The notes under the pieces: generated by a model | What the model was told of the DNA's origin: nothing | Seen by the model: only the letters and a program-made list of their open reading frames with translations | The model's database searches: none | Assembly (NCBI GenBank): GCA_023430465.1 | Contig: JAEZAM010000094.1 | Location: 8,835 to 72,834, forward strand | Direction of reading: 5' to 3' | From: Bacteroidota bacterium | GTDB taxonomy: Bacteria > Bacteroidota > Bacteroidia > Chitinophagales > Chitinophagaceae | Length of the DNA: 64,000 bases | Translations under genes and position numbers: made by a program | Part shown: one piece after another, positions 46,076 to 54,952 of the stretch | Numbering within the stretch: the first letter of the stretch is position 1 | Layout: every line of letters starts with the position of its first letter

Positions 46076-47980
46076 TTATTGTTTGACAAACGGCAGATTG
46101 AGGATGCCATTTGCGGTACGCAAGCTAAGTACATACGTTCCTGCACTCAGACCCTCCGTGCGCACCGGATGCATAGTTACACCAGGCTGAAGCATGACCG
46201 CGGTATGTTGTACCAGTTTGCCGGACTTGTCATAGATGACAATAGTTGCTTTCGCTGCCATGGGGGTCGTGATTTGCAAGGTGGCAGACTCTCGTAAAGG
46301 GTTGGGGTATAATCCCGCCGCGAGGCGACTTCCTGCTTTTTGCAAAATCACTATATCGCTGAACGTTGTGTGATTGTCATAGTCCACCAGTTTCAGCCGG
46401 TAATAGCCAATCGTGCGGCTCGCGAAGAATATTTCTTTGTCGCTAAACGAGTGATCCGCTGATGATACACCCTGTGTACGCGGCAGGATGGTAGCGATCG
46501 GGCTATAGTTAACACCGTCAGGACTCCGCTCAAGCACATAGTTGGCGATGCCCGTCTCATCATTGATGTTCCATGTCAGATCCGCGACGGTGCTTTGCAG
46601 GCGACCCGAGAATTTCACGATTCGAATTGGTATATCACCTTTGATGTTGGCTGACCATATCTCCTTACCGGTATCAGGTCCTTCCGCAGATATGTATAAT
46701 CTGGATCCTGAACGAATGGCCTTGTCCGGATAACTGTCTCCGCCCGGAAAAATATCCTGCACGAGTTCTGTCCCCTCCGGTGTGCCGTCCGAACGCCAGA
46801 GTTCATATCCCGACTGACCATCCGTAGCGCGAAAAAACAGTCTTCCCACTACTCCACTGAATTCCGAGAGATAAGATCCTTCATTTCCGGGCCATATATC
46901 CTTTATCATAACAGTTCCCGCTTCGGTTCCGTCAGATTTCCAGAGTTCCTCCCCGAAGGTTTCATTCCTTGCAGCAAAGAAAAGCCTTCCATTGAGAAAC
47001 GTGAGGTATTGAGGGTAGGAGCTTTCCGTGCCGAGATTGATGTCGGCTATCCGCACAGTTCCGGCTTCCGTGCCATCTGTTTTCCACAGTTCATTTCCTG
47101 TAGCAGCATTAGAGGCCGTGAAATATAAAACATGATTGCCTGGAGTGAGCCATGAGGGAGCGCTGCCATTGGTTCCCTGGCGAATGTCTTTCACAAGCAC
47201 TGTCCCGCTTTCGGTTCCGTCACTCTTCCAAAGCTCCCACCCAAATACAGGATCTGATGCGGTGAAATAAAAGTCTCCGTCCATGGCAACAAGGCCTTCC
47301 GGGAAACTGGTGACCGGTCCGGGATTGATGTCCTTCACAAGTATAGTTCCCGCAGCACTGCCATCACTCTTCCAAAGTTCCCAGCCTGTTGCAGGTGTCT
47401 GGGCAAAAAAACCGATTGTGCCGTTGTTGTTGACGAGGCCATAGGGAAAACTGCTGGCGGGCCCGGGATTGATGTCTTTTACCAGCGAAGTAGTGGCCCC
47501 ATCTGTTCTCCAAAGTTCGAGGCCATGTGCTTCATCATGCGCCGCAAAGTAAAGAATACCATTGACGATAGTAAAGGAGACCGGGTTGCTGCCGGCCGGT
47601 CCGGGATTGATATCATGCACCCGTAAGGTACCGCCGGGCGTACCATCTGACTTCCACAGTTCCAGTCCTCCTTCATCGATGGCCGAAAAGTATATGGATC
47701 CATTATAGGCAATCAGCTCCGAAGGCGATCCATCTGCTGAAGTGGGAAATATGTTTTTGACAAATGTTGTAGTTGCATCTGAGCCCGAGGAGAACCAAAG
47801 ATCCCAACCGGTTGCCTCGTTCATAGCAGTGAAAAAAAGCTTCCCGTTTACATCAGTGAGGTGGGACGGATAGGATGATCCTGCCCCGGGAATAACGTCT
47901 TTGGCAAGCGTGAACGACTGGCCAGCAGCATTTATGGCAGTAATCAATAGCAGGGTGAATAACCAACACGACCTTCTCAT
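46076..47980 (-). CDS. ELWxxDGT-repeat surface protein with T9SS type A sorting domain
   Basis: A 634-residue secreted protein. The signal peptide (1-20) is followed by about eight repeats of roughly 48 residues, each with a core such as ELWKSDGTEAGTV and LVKDINPGPASSFP (about 30-430), probably forming a beta-propeller. A fibronectin-like segment (about 450-555) is followed by the type IX secretion C-terminal domain (LYPNPLRESATLQI to the end), which exports it through the outer membrane. It is likely an adhesin-like or structural surface protein. No catalytic motif is seen. Confidence 0.92.
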   Translation of the reverse strand: MRRSCWLFTLLLITAINAAGQSFTLAKDVIPGAGSSYPSHLTDVNGKLFFTAMNEATGWDLWFSSGSDATTTFVKNIFPTSADGSPSELIAYNGSIYFSAIDEGGLELWKSDGTPGGTLRVHDINPGPAGSNPVSFTIVNGILYFAAHDEAHGLELWRTDGATTSLVKDINPGPASSFPYGLVNNNGTIGFFAQTPATGWELWKSDGSAAGTILVKDINPGPVTSFPEGLVAMDGDFYFTASDPVFGWELWKSDGTESGTVLVKDIRQGTNGSAPSWLTPGNHVLYFTASNAATGNELWKTDGTEAGTVRIADINLGTESSYPQYLTFLNGRLFFAARNETFGEELWKSDGTEAGTVMIKDIWPGNEGSYLSEFSGVVGRLFFRATDGQSGYELWRSDGTPEGTELVQDIFPGGDSYPDKAIRSGSRLYISAEGPDTGKEIWSANIKGDIPIRIVKFSGRLQSTVADLTWNINDETGIANYVLERSPDGVNYSPIATILPRTQGVSSADHSFSDKEIFFASRTIGYYRLKLVDYDNHTTFSDIVILQKAGSRLAAGLYPNPLRESATLQITTPMAAKATIVIYDKSGKLVQHTAVMLQPGVTMHPVRTEGLSAGTYVLSLRTANGILNLPFVKQ

Positions 47981-48300
47981 AACCGGTATTAAATCTTACG
48001 AATTAGCGGTCCTGGCAGAGAATATTGAATTCCGGGAAATGGTGGGTTTAGAAGGGAGATTGGTTTTAAAGACGGCAACCAGACGATTGCGGCGGCTAAA
48101 GTAATACAGCAAATAACAATATCAAATACCCACAAAGTAGTAGCCTGGCTAAACATCTGCGCTTAAGTAAGTTACGATTTAAAAATAAACTCACAAAAAC
48201 ACAGTTGCCCGGTTTGATTTGCCAACGGCATGAATGAGCAACCAACGGCTCACCAGATAACTCAAAATGCAAAACTCAAAACTTAAAAGGACTCATTCTC
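47981..48300. other. Intergenic stretch without a supported gene
   Basis: Between the start of the ELW-repeat gene and the 3' array of the helicase gene. It contains AT-rich sequence, a short repeat CCAACGGC (two copies near 48222 and 48243) and the word run ACTCAAAA/AACTTAAAA (48260-48288), which also builds the inverted repeat at 6871-6974. No coding frame, RNA gene or convincing promoter was seen. Confidence 0.6.
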
Positions 48301-48302
48301 AG

Positions 48303-48336
48303 CCTCAACCTTAACCTCAACCTCAACCTCAACCTC
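48303..48336 (-). repeat. GAGGTT hexamer array directly after the helicase gene
   Basis: On the minus strand, 4 nt after the TAA of the SNF2 gene, five near-perfect tandem units (GAGGTT, with one AAGGTT and one GAGGCT) follow each other. Unlike the arrays at 19961 and 36757 there is no second arm, so no hairpin is expected. Orientation relative to the upstream gene is the same as in those two. Confidence 0.8.
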
Positions 48337-48340
48337 GCAC

Positions 48341-51300
48341 TTAACTAAACAGGTACTCCACATCCTCCCGCGTCAGGCTCTTCACAAATGAGGTGTCATC
48401 AGCAATCAGGTCTTTTGCGAGTGCGCGCTTCTTGTCCTGCAGCAACAATATCTTATCCTCAATGGTATCCTTGCAGATCATCCGGTAAGCGAAAATGTTC
48501 TTGGTCTGCCCGATCCGGTGCGTACGGTCAATGGCTTGTTGCTCTACCGCAGGGTTCCACCAGGGGTCCACGATATATACATAATCCGCGGCAGTTAGGT
48601 TAAGACCCACGCCGCCCGCTTTCAGCGAAATGAGGAACACACGGACCTCATCATCATTCTGGAAACTCTGTATCGCTTTTTCACGGTCCGGTGCGGATGT
48701 GCTGCCATCAAAATATTCATATTTCACCCCCAACTCATCCAGCTTCGTTTTGATCAGTGCCAGCATGCCGAGGAATTGAGAGAAAACCAGCGCTTTGTGA
48801 TTACCGATATTTTCAACGATCTCGCGACCCAGCTCCTCCAGTTTGATCGAATGATTCTCAAATTTCTCATCCTCGTTCAGGATCGCAGGTGAATCACATA
48901 TCTGCCGGAGTTTCATGAGGCCCTGTAAGATCGTCAACTGTGATCGCTGGATACCCTGCTCCTGGATCGTACCAAGTATCTTATCGCGGAAATCATTCCG
49001 ATAGGCATCATAGATCTTCCGCTGCTCATCTTCCATCTCGCACCATAGTATCATCTCCTGCTTCTCCGGTAAATCCTTGGCCACCTGCTCCTTTGTACGA
49101 CGAAGAATAAAAGGATACAATATTTTCTTCAGATGGTCTTTCCGGTCCTGCTCGCCAAATTTGTCTATCGGAATCGCAAACTCCTGTCGGAAGAATTCCA
49201 TCGTACCCAGCATGCCAGGGTTAAGGAAGTTCATCTGGGCAAAAATGTCGAACGTATTATTTTGCAGCGGGGTACCGCTCATGCAAAGCCTGTGCTTTGC
49301 ATTCAGCAGGCAGGCGGCTTTGGTAACTTTGCTCGCCGGATTTTTTATGGCCTGGCTTTCATCCAGGATCACATGGTCGAGGTTCACACTCATCAATAAT
49401 TTGATATCGCTGCGCAGGGTCCCATAGGTGGTTATGGTGACATCATGATCCAGGATCTCCTCCGTCAGTCTTGTGCGTGTGGCGCCATGATGTATCCGGT
49501 ATGTAAGTTTGGGGGTAAATTTTCTTATTTCATTTTCCCAGTTGTATATCAGCGTTGTCGGGCAAACCACCAGTGCTTTGATCTTACCCTGCTGGCTGCG
49601 GCAGTACTCCAGGAACGAGAGGGCCTGTACCGTTTTACCAAGACCCATATCATCCGCAAGGATGCCGCCCCATTTTATCTCCTGCAGGTAATTCAACCAT
49701 TGATAACCCGCCACCTGGTAGGGACGCAGGATAGGCTTCAGGTTCTCCGGCGGTTCTATCTCCCTGATCTGGTTGAATTGTCGCAGGTTTTCATATTTCT
49801 CCTCAAGTTTCACCACCAGCTCTTCCTCATCACGCCCCTCATACAATTCATCCACCACGCTCAGGTGATAGCGGGATAACTTCAGGTTGTTGCTGTTGCC
49901 TTCCCCAACGCGAAACAGCAGCGAATACTTTTTCAGCCATTCATCCGGCAGGATGCCCAGTGTGCCATCATTGAGTTGCACAAATTGCTGCTTGTTGGCC
50001 AGTGCTCGCTTTACTTCTGCAACGGTTACTTTCTGGTCACCAAAGACAATGTCCACTTTGGCATCAAACCAGTCGGTATTGCTGCTGATGAAGATCTTGG
50101 TCTGGGGCTTTGCGGTATTGAACCGGAAATTTTTCAGTGCTTCAAATCCAAACACAGGGGTCTTCATGTCCTTCATTGCATCCACGAACAGGAAAAACCA
50201 GTTATTCTTAAGAACATCGGTTCCTTTCAATGCCAGTGACCCGGTTTCTTCATTTTCGATAAAGTTGGAATGAAGATTCCGCAACTTATCGATAAACTCC
50301 TTTTCCACCGTACGGTTGCGATGGACCACCAGTACTTTATCACCTTGAGGAACTACGATTTCGTCCCGGTCACGGGCTTTTGTCTCATAACCCTTGTAGG
50401 AAAACGTTGGCTGAAATACCAGGTAGTCACCTTTTTCCATCAGGAACAGCTTCACTTCAGGATCGCCATCCTTCACTTCCTGTATCAGTGTTTTATCAAA
50501 ATCAACTTTGTACTCCTTGGCAAGGGGCAACAGGAACTCATGCAGAAACTTCGGCCATTCTTCCGCTGTTACCTGTAGCTTCCCTGTTGGAAGAAATTTC
50601 TCTACCAGGTGAACAACTTCATTATTTTTCCAGAGGTGCAATTGGTTGTTGTAAAGAAAAAATAATGGGCTCACCCCTTCGTTGTCTCCAAGGTCATGAT
50701 CCATGCTGCCCGCCCTGACACGACATTGAACATTATAACCACCGTTTTTCTTGACGATGAAATGCGGTCGCGCTTCCTCCACTTCCAGGTGCAGCGGTTC
50801 CAGGCTGGCCGTCTTGAAAGGTTTGCCTTCCGGCAGCAAGAATACCAGCGGCTTCTCGCTTTGTTCGCCGCTTAATTTTTTTAACCGCGGAAAAAGATAT
50901 TCCGCCATCAGCTCCTTCGTTTCACCGGGCAGATCATCTTCTTCCTGGTGAATGATATTTTCCCATATGCCGGAAAAAGGTGAATTCCGGCTGATGTATT
51001 TATTGATCTCGGCTTCCTGCAATTTGCGAAGAATGGACAGGAGCGTCTTATCCTCTTCCGATAGTTTATCCGTATCCACGTACCTGCTGATGTCAGGCTT
51101 CTCGACTTTCCCCGCAAATCCATCATTGCTGTCGTTGACCTCTCCGATCACCGCATCGATGGTGAAATGAGGATACGCCTTTTTATTCAAATTGAATACC
51201 ACCCCCAGGCGATGGGAAAACCGTGGCGCTTCTTCACGTACTTCCACCGGCTGTTCCACTTCCTTTTCACGTTGAGGTAACAGCACCGGACGGGTGGGTG

Positions 51301-52102
51301 CAGCAACAGGAGCAACACGTTTGATGCTGGTATCGAGGACACGGAGAAATGGTTTGCCTTCTTTGTAGACAAATTCAAACTTGCCTTTGAGATCATCCTC
51401 CAAAGAATAACCGTACGCCTCCAGGAGTTTATTCTTCTCCTTATCCCAGTTGCGGATGCTATCGAAGTAATTCGCGCCATATGAATTCAGCAACTGGAGA
51501 AACACGATCACTTTAGGAAGACAAAGCAGGTGCTCGGTATCCACATAATCGCAACTTGTGTCGAAATTTCGTTCTTCATTTTTGCGGAGGATGACCGGAT
51601 AGCTTTCTCCATTAAGCACTACAGTGGCTTTCACCATTTCATTCTCGGCCGACTGGATGGTTGCTTTTTGCGTACGCAGGTATGTTTCTGCTTCCGCCAT
51701 GATCTCCTGCGATGACAGGAGCCGAAGTGTCTTCAGGTCGATCGCTTTCATCTTCGCCACCGTATGGCGTTGGTCGTATTCTACTTCTTCCGCCTGCAGA
51801 TGGCCTTTGTCGATCATCTCCTGCAACTGGAATAATGAGGCAGTTTCATGCCGGCAGATATCACCAATGTTGTAGGGGCAACTGCATCGAAGCGACAATC
51901 CTTTCGGATCTTTGAATTTATTGATGTATACCTTATAGTAGGTGGAGTAGCTGTCATCCTTCACACGAAACACGGCTGAGCCAAACAGGTCATCATATTC
52001 GATGAGTTCAACAAATCCGATAGCGTGAATTTTTTTACCCCGGCGGATGACTTCATCGGTACCGTGGGTATAGACATATTTCAACAGATGTGGTAGGGCC
52101 AT
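48341..52102 (-). CDS. SNF2-family helicase with N-terminal SWIM zinc finger
   Basis: A 1253-residue Swi2/Snf2 ATPase. SWIM motif LRCSCPYNIGDICRH (CxC...CxH) is at about 72-86. A long middle region without known domain is followed by helicase core from about 770: Walker A DDMGLGKT, DEAH-box variant DESQ in HVILDESQAIKN, LSLKAGGVGLNL (motif V) and DRTHRIGQ (motif VI). It remodels or translocates on DNA. The target is unknown. The ATG at 52102 is chosen because a TTG at 52180 lies only 5 bp from the likely -7 element. The gene is transcribed alone. Confidence 0.92.
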   Translation of the reverse strand: MALPHLLKYVYTHGTDEVIRRGKKIHAIGFVELIEYDDLFGSAVFRVKDDSYSTYYKVYINKFKDPKGLSLRCSCPYNIGDICRHETASLFQLQEMIDKGHLQAEEVEYDQRHTVAKMKAIDLKTLRLLSSQEIMAEAETYLRTQKATIQSAENEMVKATVVLNGESYPVILRKNEERNFDTSCDYVDTEHLLCLPKVIVFLQLLNSYGANYFDSIRNWDKEKNKLLEAYGYSLEDDLKGKFEFVYKEGKPFLRVLDTSIKRVAPVAAPTRPVLLPQREKEVEQPVEVREEAPRFSHRLGVVFNLNKKAYPHFTIDAVIGEVNDSNDGFAGKVEKPDISRYVDTDKLSEEDKTLLSILRKLQEAEINKYISRNSPFSGIWENIIHQEEDDLPGETKELMAEYLFPRLKKLSGEQSEKPLVFLLPEGKPFKTASLEPLHLEVEEARPHFIVKKNGGYNVQCRVRAGSMDHDLGDNEGVSPLFFLYNNQLHLWKNNEVVHLVEKFLPTGKLQVTAEEWPKFLHEFLLPLAKEYKVDFDKTLIQEVKDGDPEVKLFLMEKGDYLVFQPTFSYKGYETKARDRDEIVVPQGDKVLVVHRNRTVEKEFIDKLRNLHSNFIENEETGSLALKGTDVLKNNWFFLFVDAMKDMKTPVFGFEALKNFRFNTAKPQTKIFISSNTDWFDAKVDIVFGDQKVTVAEVKRALANKQQFVQLNDGTLGILPDEWLKKYSLLFRVGEGNSNNLKLSRYHLSVVDELYEGRDEEELVVKLEEKYENLRQFNQIREIEPPENLKPILRPYQVAGYQWLNYLQEIKWGGILADDMGLGKTVQALSFLEYCRSQQGKIKALVVCPTTLIYNWENEIRKFTPKLTYRIHHGATRTRLTEEILDHDVTITTYGTLRSDIKLLMSVNLDHVILDESQAIKNPASKVTKAACLLNAKHRLCMSGTPLQNNTFDIFAQMNFLNPGMLGTMEFFRQEFAIPIDKFGEQDRKDHLKKILYPFILRRTKEQVAKDLPEKQEMILWCEMEDEQRKIYDAYRNDFRDKILGTIQEQGIQRSQLTILQGLMKLRQICDSPAILNEDEKFENHSIKLEELGREIVENIGNHKALVFSQFLGMLALIKTKLDELGVKYEYFDGSTSAPDREKAIQSFQNDDEVRVFLISLKAGGVGLNLTAADYVYIVDPWWNPAVEQQAIDRTHRIGQTKNIFAYRMICKDTIEDKILLLQDKKRALAKDLIADDTSFVKSLTREDVEYLFS

Positions 52103-52184
52103 AGAAGAATTTTCATTACCGGCGGCTCTCCATCCTCTGCGAGAAAACACGCGCCGGTCTTGCCTTTGTGAATAGGGCAATCGG

Positions 52185-52192
52185 CAAAACTA
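52185..52192 (-). promoter_or_regulatory. Candidate -7 element of the SNF2 gene
   Basis: TAGTTTTG on the minus strand is an exact TAnnTTTG match, 82 bp before the ATG at 52102. A TTG (plus CAA 52218-52220) lies 25 nt upstream, a little long for a -33 element. It helps to reject the longer reading from 52180. Confidence 0.45.
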
Positions 52193-52278
52193 AATGAAAC
52201 AGTAGCGGATTTCCTTGCAAAAATCAATAAATAAAAAATAATTTTTTGCAGTTCCGGAAGCTCGGAAAATGCTTTACC

Positions 52279-53016
52279 TTACAAGGTTTTTGCTTCCAGC
52301 ACCAGCTTTCCTTCTCTGTAGATGGGTAGCACATTTGCCACATCGGCTGTAAGACAATATTCAATGTCTTTGATCAATCCAAATCGCTCAACGAGACGAT
52401 GATAGTGTGTCAGCTTTGGCGCAAAACCAATGATGTTATTTTTGTGCTTTGCGTACATCGTTTCTGCCATCAGAGATGCATCACAGTGAATCGTGAAATG
52501 CTTTTTTACCTGGCTGATCACCGCCCCGGCAAACAACGTGTCTTCGAGGTTGAACCGGTCTTTCCATCCCGCACAACCGAGTACCACGTCTTTTTTTTCA
52601 GCGATAAGAAATTCACACACGGCTGACAGGTTCGGGAATGATCCCGTCACGACGGTATCAGCGCCCCGATCCAGCGCCATGTGTAAAAGTCGAGTACCAT
52701 TGGTGGTGGTCAACACCAGGGTGCGGTTCTCGATAAAATCACGCGTGTATTCCAGCGGGGAGTTGCCATAAGAAAGACCGTCCGCAATTTTTCCATCGCG
52801 TTCGCCGGCCGCAATTCCGTCGATGTTCCGACTGATATCTATTGCCTTAGGCACGGAATCAACAGGGATCACACACCTTGCACCGTTGTATAATGCCGCC
52901 GCGATAGTGGATGTTGCCCGGAAGACGTCGATCACTACGACGATCGCATTGTTCAGGTCATACAGGTTAAGCAGTGCGGGAGAAAGGGAAGTATGAAGGG
53001 TGGGCTTGGTGCTCAT
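52279..53016 (-). CDS. comB: 2-phosphosulfolactate phosphatase family protein (ComB)
   Basis: A 245-residue ComB-family enzyme, which in methanogens removes phosphate from 2-phosphosulfolactate on the way to coenzyme M. Seen: VVVIDVFRATSTIAAAL, AAGERDGKIADGLSYGNSPLEY, LTTTNGTRLL, GCAGWKDRFNLEDTLFAG. Bacteroidota do not make coenzyme M, so here the product may feed sulfolactate or sulfonate chemistry, and the name describes the family only. The ATG at 53016 is preferred over an in-frame start eight codons upstream because an exact -7 element begins 11 bp from it. Confidence 0.88.
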   Translation of the reverse strand: MSTKPTLHTSLSPALLNLYDLNNAIVVVIDVFRATSTIAAALYNGARCVIPVDSVPKAIDISRNIDGIAAGERDGKIADGLSYGNSPLEYTRDFIENRTLVLTTTNGTRLLHMALDRGADTVVTGSFPNLSAVCEFLIAEKKDVVLGCAGWKDRFNLEDTLFAGAVISQVKKHFTIHCDASLMAETMYAKHKNNIIGFAPKLTHYHRLVERFGLIKDIEYCLTADVANVLPIYREGKLVLEAKTL

Positions 53017-53026
53017 ATTTGTCGCG

Positions 53027-53034
53027 CAAAAATA
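53027..53034 (-). promoter_or_regulatory. Candidate -7 element of comB
   Basis: TATTTTTG on the minus strand, exact TAnnTTTG, 10 bp before the comB ATG at 53016. No -33 element is seen, and the leader would be very short. Confidence 0.35.
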
Positions 53035-53146
53035 GATCACAACAGCCTAATCCCCGCTATTGCGCTGCAGGAAAATTATTGCTCAGTCAGGCAGTTTTAT
53101 TTCAAGGGGAAACGACGAGACGCTGCAGGTGAGGGGCACGGAGGCA

Positions 53147-53626
53147 TTATCCGCGCTGCAGAATCTTTTTCCACTTATCGCCTTCGGCAAATGTCTTGAT
53201 CGTTTTGTTTCGATCATCAATCAGTTTGCGGAGATAACGGGTAAGATACAATGTATTGAACGTCTGACCGATCTTACCATAAGGCGATTCAAACTCTATT
53301 ATATCAATCATGATCGTGCCATTATCGCAGGCTTTGAAATGATGTTCATGCTTCATGCTGCGGAAATCGCCCTCTACCATGTCATCAGTAAACATGTCCG
53401 GCCGCTTCATCGCCGTGATCCTGGACTTCAGCAAGCGCACCTTGAAAAGATGTTTTGCTTTCCATGTCACTGTTTCATCTTTTTCGATCAGGCCGAATCT
53501 TGTACCGGCCACGGCTTCCTCCTTGTGCTTGCTCATTGATTCCTTGTGCAGGTCAATACTGCGCGCAAGGTCAAAAACGCGGTCTATCGGTGCGGCGATG
53601 AATGTAGTCAGATGAATGGTGGGCAT
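53147..53626 (-). CDS. SRPBCC (START/Bet v1-like) family protein
   Basis: A 159-residue single-domain protein of the helix-grip fold. The N terminus MPTIHLTTFIAAPIDRVF is the classic SRPBCC opening, followed by KHKEEAVAGTRFGLIEKDETVTWKA strands (read in pieces) and a long C-terminal helix (TLYLTRYLRKLIDDRNK). Such proteins bind small hydrophobic ligands. Some are annotated as cell-division-inhibitor-like. No ligand can be inferred. It lies 78 bp downstream of gcvT and may share its transcript. Confidence 0.85.
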   Translation of the reverse strand: MPTIHLTTFIAAPIDRVFDLARSIDLHKESMSKHKEEAVAGTRFGLIEKDETVTWKAKHLFKVRLLKSRITAMKRPDMFTDDMVEGDFRSMKHEHHFKACDNGTIMIDIIEFESPYGKIGQTFNTLYLTRYLRKLIDDRNKTIKTFAEGDKWKKILQRG

Positions 53627-53704
53627 GATAAAGCGTGATTCAGTATTTGGCTTAACCCGGCGTGGGTTTTCAGCAGGATCCGGATGTCGCTACTGCATCA
53701 AGAA

Positions 53705-54790
53705 TCATGCAAAAGGCAGCTTTGCAACCCGCGCCTGTAACAGTTTATCTCTCACTTTAATGTAGATATCCGTTTCGATAGCGGCAAACTCCGTACGTAC
53801 ATATCCCATTCCTATCGCTTTTCCCAATGTGGGTGATTGTGTACCGGATGTAACAACGCCTATCACATTCCCCTCATTGTCCGCTATTTCATAGCCATGA
53901 CGGGGAATGCCTTTTTCAATCATTTCAAATCCGACCAGCTTCCGCTTCGGTCCTTCTTTTTTCTGCTGTGCAAAGATGTCGCTGGAAGTGAACTCCTTTG
54001 TGAATTTGGTGATCCAGCCAAGCCCCGCTTCAATGGGTGAGGTGGTATCATCAATGTCATTTCCATAAAGGCAATAGCCCATTTCAAGGCGCAGGGTATC
54101 ACGGGCACCAAGTCCAATGGGGCGTATACCCGCTTCTTTACCAGCTTCAAAGATCGCGTCCCATATCTTTTCTGCATCACCATCCTTGTCTTCAAAATAA
54201 ATCTCCACGCCTCCTGCGCCCGTATACCCGGTTGCACTGATCAATACATTGTCTACGCCGGCAAACCGACCCTTTACGAATGTGTAATACTTGAGGTTCA
54301 TGATATCCATGTCCGTCAGCGGCTGGAGTATCGTTGTTGCATTGGGACCCTGGACCGCAAGCAGAGCCGTCTTGTCGGAAATATTGTGCATCTCCACACC
54401 CGCGGTGTTATGCTGCGATATCCATTGCCAGTCCTTGTCAATATTGGATGCATTTACTACGAGCATATAGACCTTTCCCGCTTCTACACAATAAACCAGC
54501 AGGTCATCTACAATACCGCCATCCTTGTTTGGCAGGCAGCTATATTGCGCCTCCCCATTCTTCAATTTCGATGCGTCATTGCTGGTCACGCGCTGGATCA
54601 GGTCCAGGGCATCAGGGCCTTTTAAAATAAACTCTCCCATATGACTGACGTCAAACACGCCCGCATTCTTCCTTACCGTCGCATGCTCATCGTTGATGCC
54701 AGTATAGCTGATCGGCATGTTATAGCCGGCGAATGGTGCCATTTTTGCACCAAGGGAAATATGCTTCGATGTAAACGGTGTCTGCTTCAT
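53705..54790 (-). CDS. gcvT: Glycine cleavage system T protein (aminomethyltransferase)
   Basis: A 361-residue tetrahydrofolate-dependent aminomethyltransferase, which takes the methylene group from the H protein and releases ammonia. Seen: APFAGYNMPISY, GVFDVSHMGEF (folate site), NDASKLKNGEAQYSCL, TGYTGAGGVEIYF, GLGARDTLRLEMGYCLYGNDID and a C-terminal GCV_T_C domain with SPTLGKAIGMGYV. The ATG at 54790 starts at MKQTPFTSKH. The other gcv genes are not nearby, as is common in Bacteroidota. No glycine riboswitch is visible upstream. Confidence 0.95.
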   Translation of the reverse strand: MKQTPFTSKHISLGAKMAPFAGYNMPISYTGINDEHATVRKNAGVFDVSHMGEFILKGPDALDLIQRVTSNDASKLKNGEAQYSCLPNKDGGIVDDLLVYCVEAGKVYMLVVNASNIDKDWQWISQHNTAGVEMHNISDKTALLAVQGPNATTILQPLTDMDIMNLKYYTFVKGRFAGVDNVLISATGYTGAGGVEIYFEDKDGDAEKIWDAIFEAGKEAGIRPIGLGARDTLRLEMGYCLYGNDIDDTTSPIEAGLGWITKFTKEFTSSDIFAQQKKEGPKRKLVGFEMIEKGIPRHGYEIADNEGNVIGVVTSGTQSPTLGKAIGMGYVRTEFAAIETDIYIKVRDKLLQARVAKLPFA

Positions 54791-54808
54791 ATGACTGATT
54801 TGAATGCG

Positions 54809-54816
54809 CAAATGTA
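54809..54816 (-). promoter_or_regulatory. Candidate -7 element of gcvT
   Basis: TACATTTG on the minus strand is an exact TAnnTTTG match 18 bp before the ATG at 54790. No TTG -33 is seen at normal spacing. Confidence 0.4.
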
Positions 54817-54885
54817 AGCTGAACCGGCTAGTAATTCTTCATTTTACAGCAGAACAGAAACTGTCCGCCCCCTAAAAGATATAAC

Positions 54886-54914
54886 CATAAAAAAAGCCCC
54901 GGGAACGGGGCTTT
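54886..54914 (-). terminator. Intrinsic terminator of the padR-pspC unit
   Basis: A 9-bp perfect stem AAAGCCCCG/CGGGGCTTT (54893-54901 with 54906-54914) with a 4-nt loop, followed on the minus strand by a run of seven T. It lies 39 bp after the stop of the PspC-domain gene and upstream of gcvT. Confidence 0.9.
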
Positions 54915-54952
54915 GTGTTGCCGGACAAACCGGCTTTCAACTTCAACCTACT

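Noticed and set aside
53062..53160. Three copies of CGCTGCAG near the end of the SRPBCC gene
   Set aside because: Short, partly inside the coding end, irregular spacing. Chance is a sufficient explanation.
54791..54952. Glycine riboswitch before gcvT
   Set aside because: The gap holds only a terminator and a -7 element next to the ATG. There is no room or conserved core for a riboswitch.
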